Positions 41,999 to 43,096 of a DNA stretch of 43,096 nucleotides are shown one piece after another (position 1 is the stretch's first letter; each line of letters begins with the position of its first letter). Made by a program: the position numbers and the translations under genes. The stretch comes from an uncultured Campylobacter sp. (GTDB taxonomy: Bacteria; Campylobacterota; Campylobacteria; Campylobacterales; Campylobacteraceae), in contig CALIWP010000032.1 in NCBI GenBank assembly GCA_938046705.1, positions 1 to 43,096 on the forward strand, in the 5' to 3' direction. Below the pieces are notes generated by a model, which did no database searches, had not been told where the DNA came from, and was given only the letters and a program-made list of their open reading frames with translations.

Positions 41999-42051
41999 GC
42001 ATTTTACGTCGATAAAAATATATATTTTTTAGGCGTAAAATGCTATCCTGC
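41999..42051 (+). other. oriT: origin of transfer (oriT) with P-type nic site
   Basis: GCATTTTACG (41999-42008) and CGTAAAATGC (42034-42043) form a 10-bp inverted repeat with an AT-rich loop. Immediately after it is TATCCTG followed by C (42044-42051), the nic consensus (YATCCTG/Y) of RP4/MOBP relaxases. The expected cut is between 42050 and 42051 on the plus strand, so the DNA at 42051 and rightward would enter the recipient first and the mob-par genes last. The inverted repeat is the usual relaxase recognition element. Confidence 0.82.
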
Positions 42052-42137
42052 ATTAAAACAAATATCTTATTGATGTGATTATAGCAATATTTTCTGAGAC
42101 TGTGATAAAATTTCATTGAGTATAGACTTGTATATTA

Positions 42138-42166
42138 TTGCAAATTTTAGAACATTGAAGTATAAT
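42138..42166 (+). promoter_or_regulatory. promoter for the leading-region gene
   Basis: TTGCAA (42138-42143), 17-bp spacer, TATAAT (42161-42166). The predicted start is about 30 nt before the ATG at 42204. The rest of 42052-42137 is AT-rich, with no other gene recognised. Confidence 0.55.
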
Positions 42167-42203
42167 CTCATATACATTATCTAATATCTATAAAGGAGTC
42201 GTT

Positions 42204-42464
42204 ATGACTGAAAACAATAATAGTACCAAAAAGCGCAAGGCGGTAGATATTGATGAAAATATCAAAATTTTACAAGAAAAAATCAATAAGCTAAAAGACA
42301 GGAAGAAGAATCAAAGTAAAAAGAACATTGATAGAATGGGGGCTTTACTGGCTCAGGCCATAGGCAAAAACGATCAGCTACTTACCGAGCTGCTAGAGCT
42401 GCTAGAGAAACATAAAGAAAATGAGATCATTGAGACAATAAAAAGTATTCTTGATATAAAATAA
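42204..42464 (+). CDS. small coiled-coil protein, TraD-like mobilization accessory
   Basis: This 86-residue protein has a basic N-terminus (TKKRKAVDIDEN), a helix with KINKLKDRKKNQSKKN and then a MGALLAQAIG segment. The pattern matches small TraD-type accessory proteins (Arg/Lys-rich helix followed by GAL). ATG has AAAGGAG upstream. It is the first gene behind oriT, so it would enter the recipient early; the similarity is recalled by eye and only moderate. Confidence 0.55.
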   Translation: MTENNNSTKKRKAVDIDENIKILQEKINKLKDRKKNQSKKNIDRMGALLAQAIGKNDQLLTELLELLEKHKENEIIETIKSILDIK

Positions 42465-42489
42465 TTCAGAATTGTTAAAGAGAGCGCCA

Positions 42490-43096
42490 TTGAACCATTT
42501 TGTAAAAAACATAGAAAATCTGATATCGGCAAAAAGGCTAGAGTCGTATAATAATAGCGTAGAAGAGCATTCTAAGAATCTTGAGCTTATTTCAAAGCTT
42601 ACGCCCGATATAGCGATGATAGAAATATCTATAAGGAATATTGTTGATTTTTATATCACTCAAAAATACGGCACAGATTGGATAGCAAATTCTAGCGATG
42701 AGGGGATCGTATCCGAAAGAGACAATATAAGTAGTAGATTAAAACGAGGGACAACGCTCACCCATGAACAATATTTATCAAATTTCAGCCTAGGTAAGAT
42801 AATACATCTGGCCAAGGATAACTTTTTAGAACAAAAAATATTTAGTGACTTGAGCAAATTTAATTTTAAAGATTTTGCAACTAGTAATAGAAATTTTTAC
42901 TTTTATAACAACAATAAAAACAACTTCACGAACTATGAAAAATCTGAAATAATCCTTTCGCTTCTTCTAACAATAAGAAACAGAAGCTATCACTGGGAAA
43001 ATCTCTTAAAGACAAGACGCAGTAAAAATAATAACGATAACTTTCCTAGAATAACGCATAGGCTGCATGAAACCAATATAGGGATCATGCCGGACA
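42490..43096 (+). CDS. HEPN/Abi-like protein, partial (C-terminus outside window)
   Basis: The frame is open from about 42472 to the window end without a stop (at least 202 codons). No ATG starts the conserved part, so TTG at 42490 (or 42472) is the likely start; AAAGAGAG lies upstream. The N-terminal segment IRNIVDFYITQKYGTDWI and the RNRSYH motif (about 162-167; R-x4-H of HEPN nucleases) resemble Abi_2-like abortive-infection proteins. The family is thought to cut RNA in response to phage. The C-terminus is missing. Leading-region placement fits a defence or anti-defence gene. Confidence 0.5.
   Translation, partial: MNHFVKNIENLISAKRLESYNNSVEEHSKNLELISKLTPDIAMIEISIRNIVDFYITQKYGTDWIANSSDEGIVSERDNISSRLKRGTTLTHEQYLSNFSLGKIIHLAKDNFLEQKIFSDLSKFNFKDFATSNRNFYFYNNNKNNFTNYEKSEIILSLLLTIRNRSYHWENLLKTRRSKNNNDNFPRITHRLHETNIGIMPD

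Overview
The window looks like part of a conjugative plasmid (or a closely plasmid-like integrative element) of a Campylobacterota host, most probably a Campylobacter of the C. concisus group. Reasons visible in the sequence: low GC with frequent AAATTT words, an iteron-controlled Rep_3-type initiator, a complete VirB/VirD4 conjugation locus with the Campylobacter/Helicobacter-type extra lipoprotein (Cag12/CagT family), two proteins resembling the Cj0814 family of flagellum-exported proteins, and a poly-G tract. The species is an inference.

Layout. (1) 1-5065: a truncated GNAT acetyltransferase, a two-HTH regulator, and a divergent operon (TelA-like protein, small proteins, two multi-span membrane proteins, a small HTH paralogue) behind a consensus promoter covered by three evenly spaced AGTAA/TTACT operators. 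(2) 5350-10503: a secretion-like module. Two Sec-signal proteins share an almost identical 53-residue leader ending in a Gly-Gly at the same position, then diverge. They are accompanied by an outer-membrane beta-barrel and a periplasmic C39 (double-glycine) peptidase, and each is followed by a Cj0814-like gene. (3) 10504-12780: an S24/LexA-like repressor divergent from a 38-residue lipoprotein and a secreted 383-residue protein. (4) 12873-15663: a 615-residue EF-hand-like protein and two small genes of unknown function. Two genes (6008 and 12873) have textbook sigma-28 (FliA) promoters. (5) 15664-17723: replication origin (DnaA boxes, AT-rich stretch, iterons, autoregulated promoter) and the initiator gene.

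(6) 18131-33028: the transfer operon: eexN, virB2, fused virB3-virB4, virB5-virB11, virD4, Cag12-like, trbM, three unknowns and a Toprim primase-like gene. In this sequence virB2 carries an 11-G tract that puts its likely start out of frame, and virB3-virB4 is interrupted by an in-frame TAG, so the system may be off or damaged in this isolate. (7) 33160-39228: a 2022-residue methyltransferase-helicase protein whose disordered N-terminus is overlapped in another frame by a convincing 214-codon gene. (8) 39276-43096: parA with a ribbon-helix-helix partner, relaxase mobA, mobC, an oriT with a P-type ATCCTG nic site, and a leading region with a small TraD-like gene and a partial HEPN/Abi-like gene.

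Together: replication (iterons plus initiator), partition (ParA/RHH), DNA processing (MobA, MobC, oriT, primase, methylase-helicase) and transfer (VirB/D4, EexN) form the plasmid backbone. The 5-15.6 kb block is cargo that appears to send proteins to the cell surface or outside by several routes, partly under flagellar-type control. No tRNA, rRNA, CRISPR array or insertion sequence was recognised.
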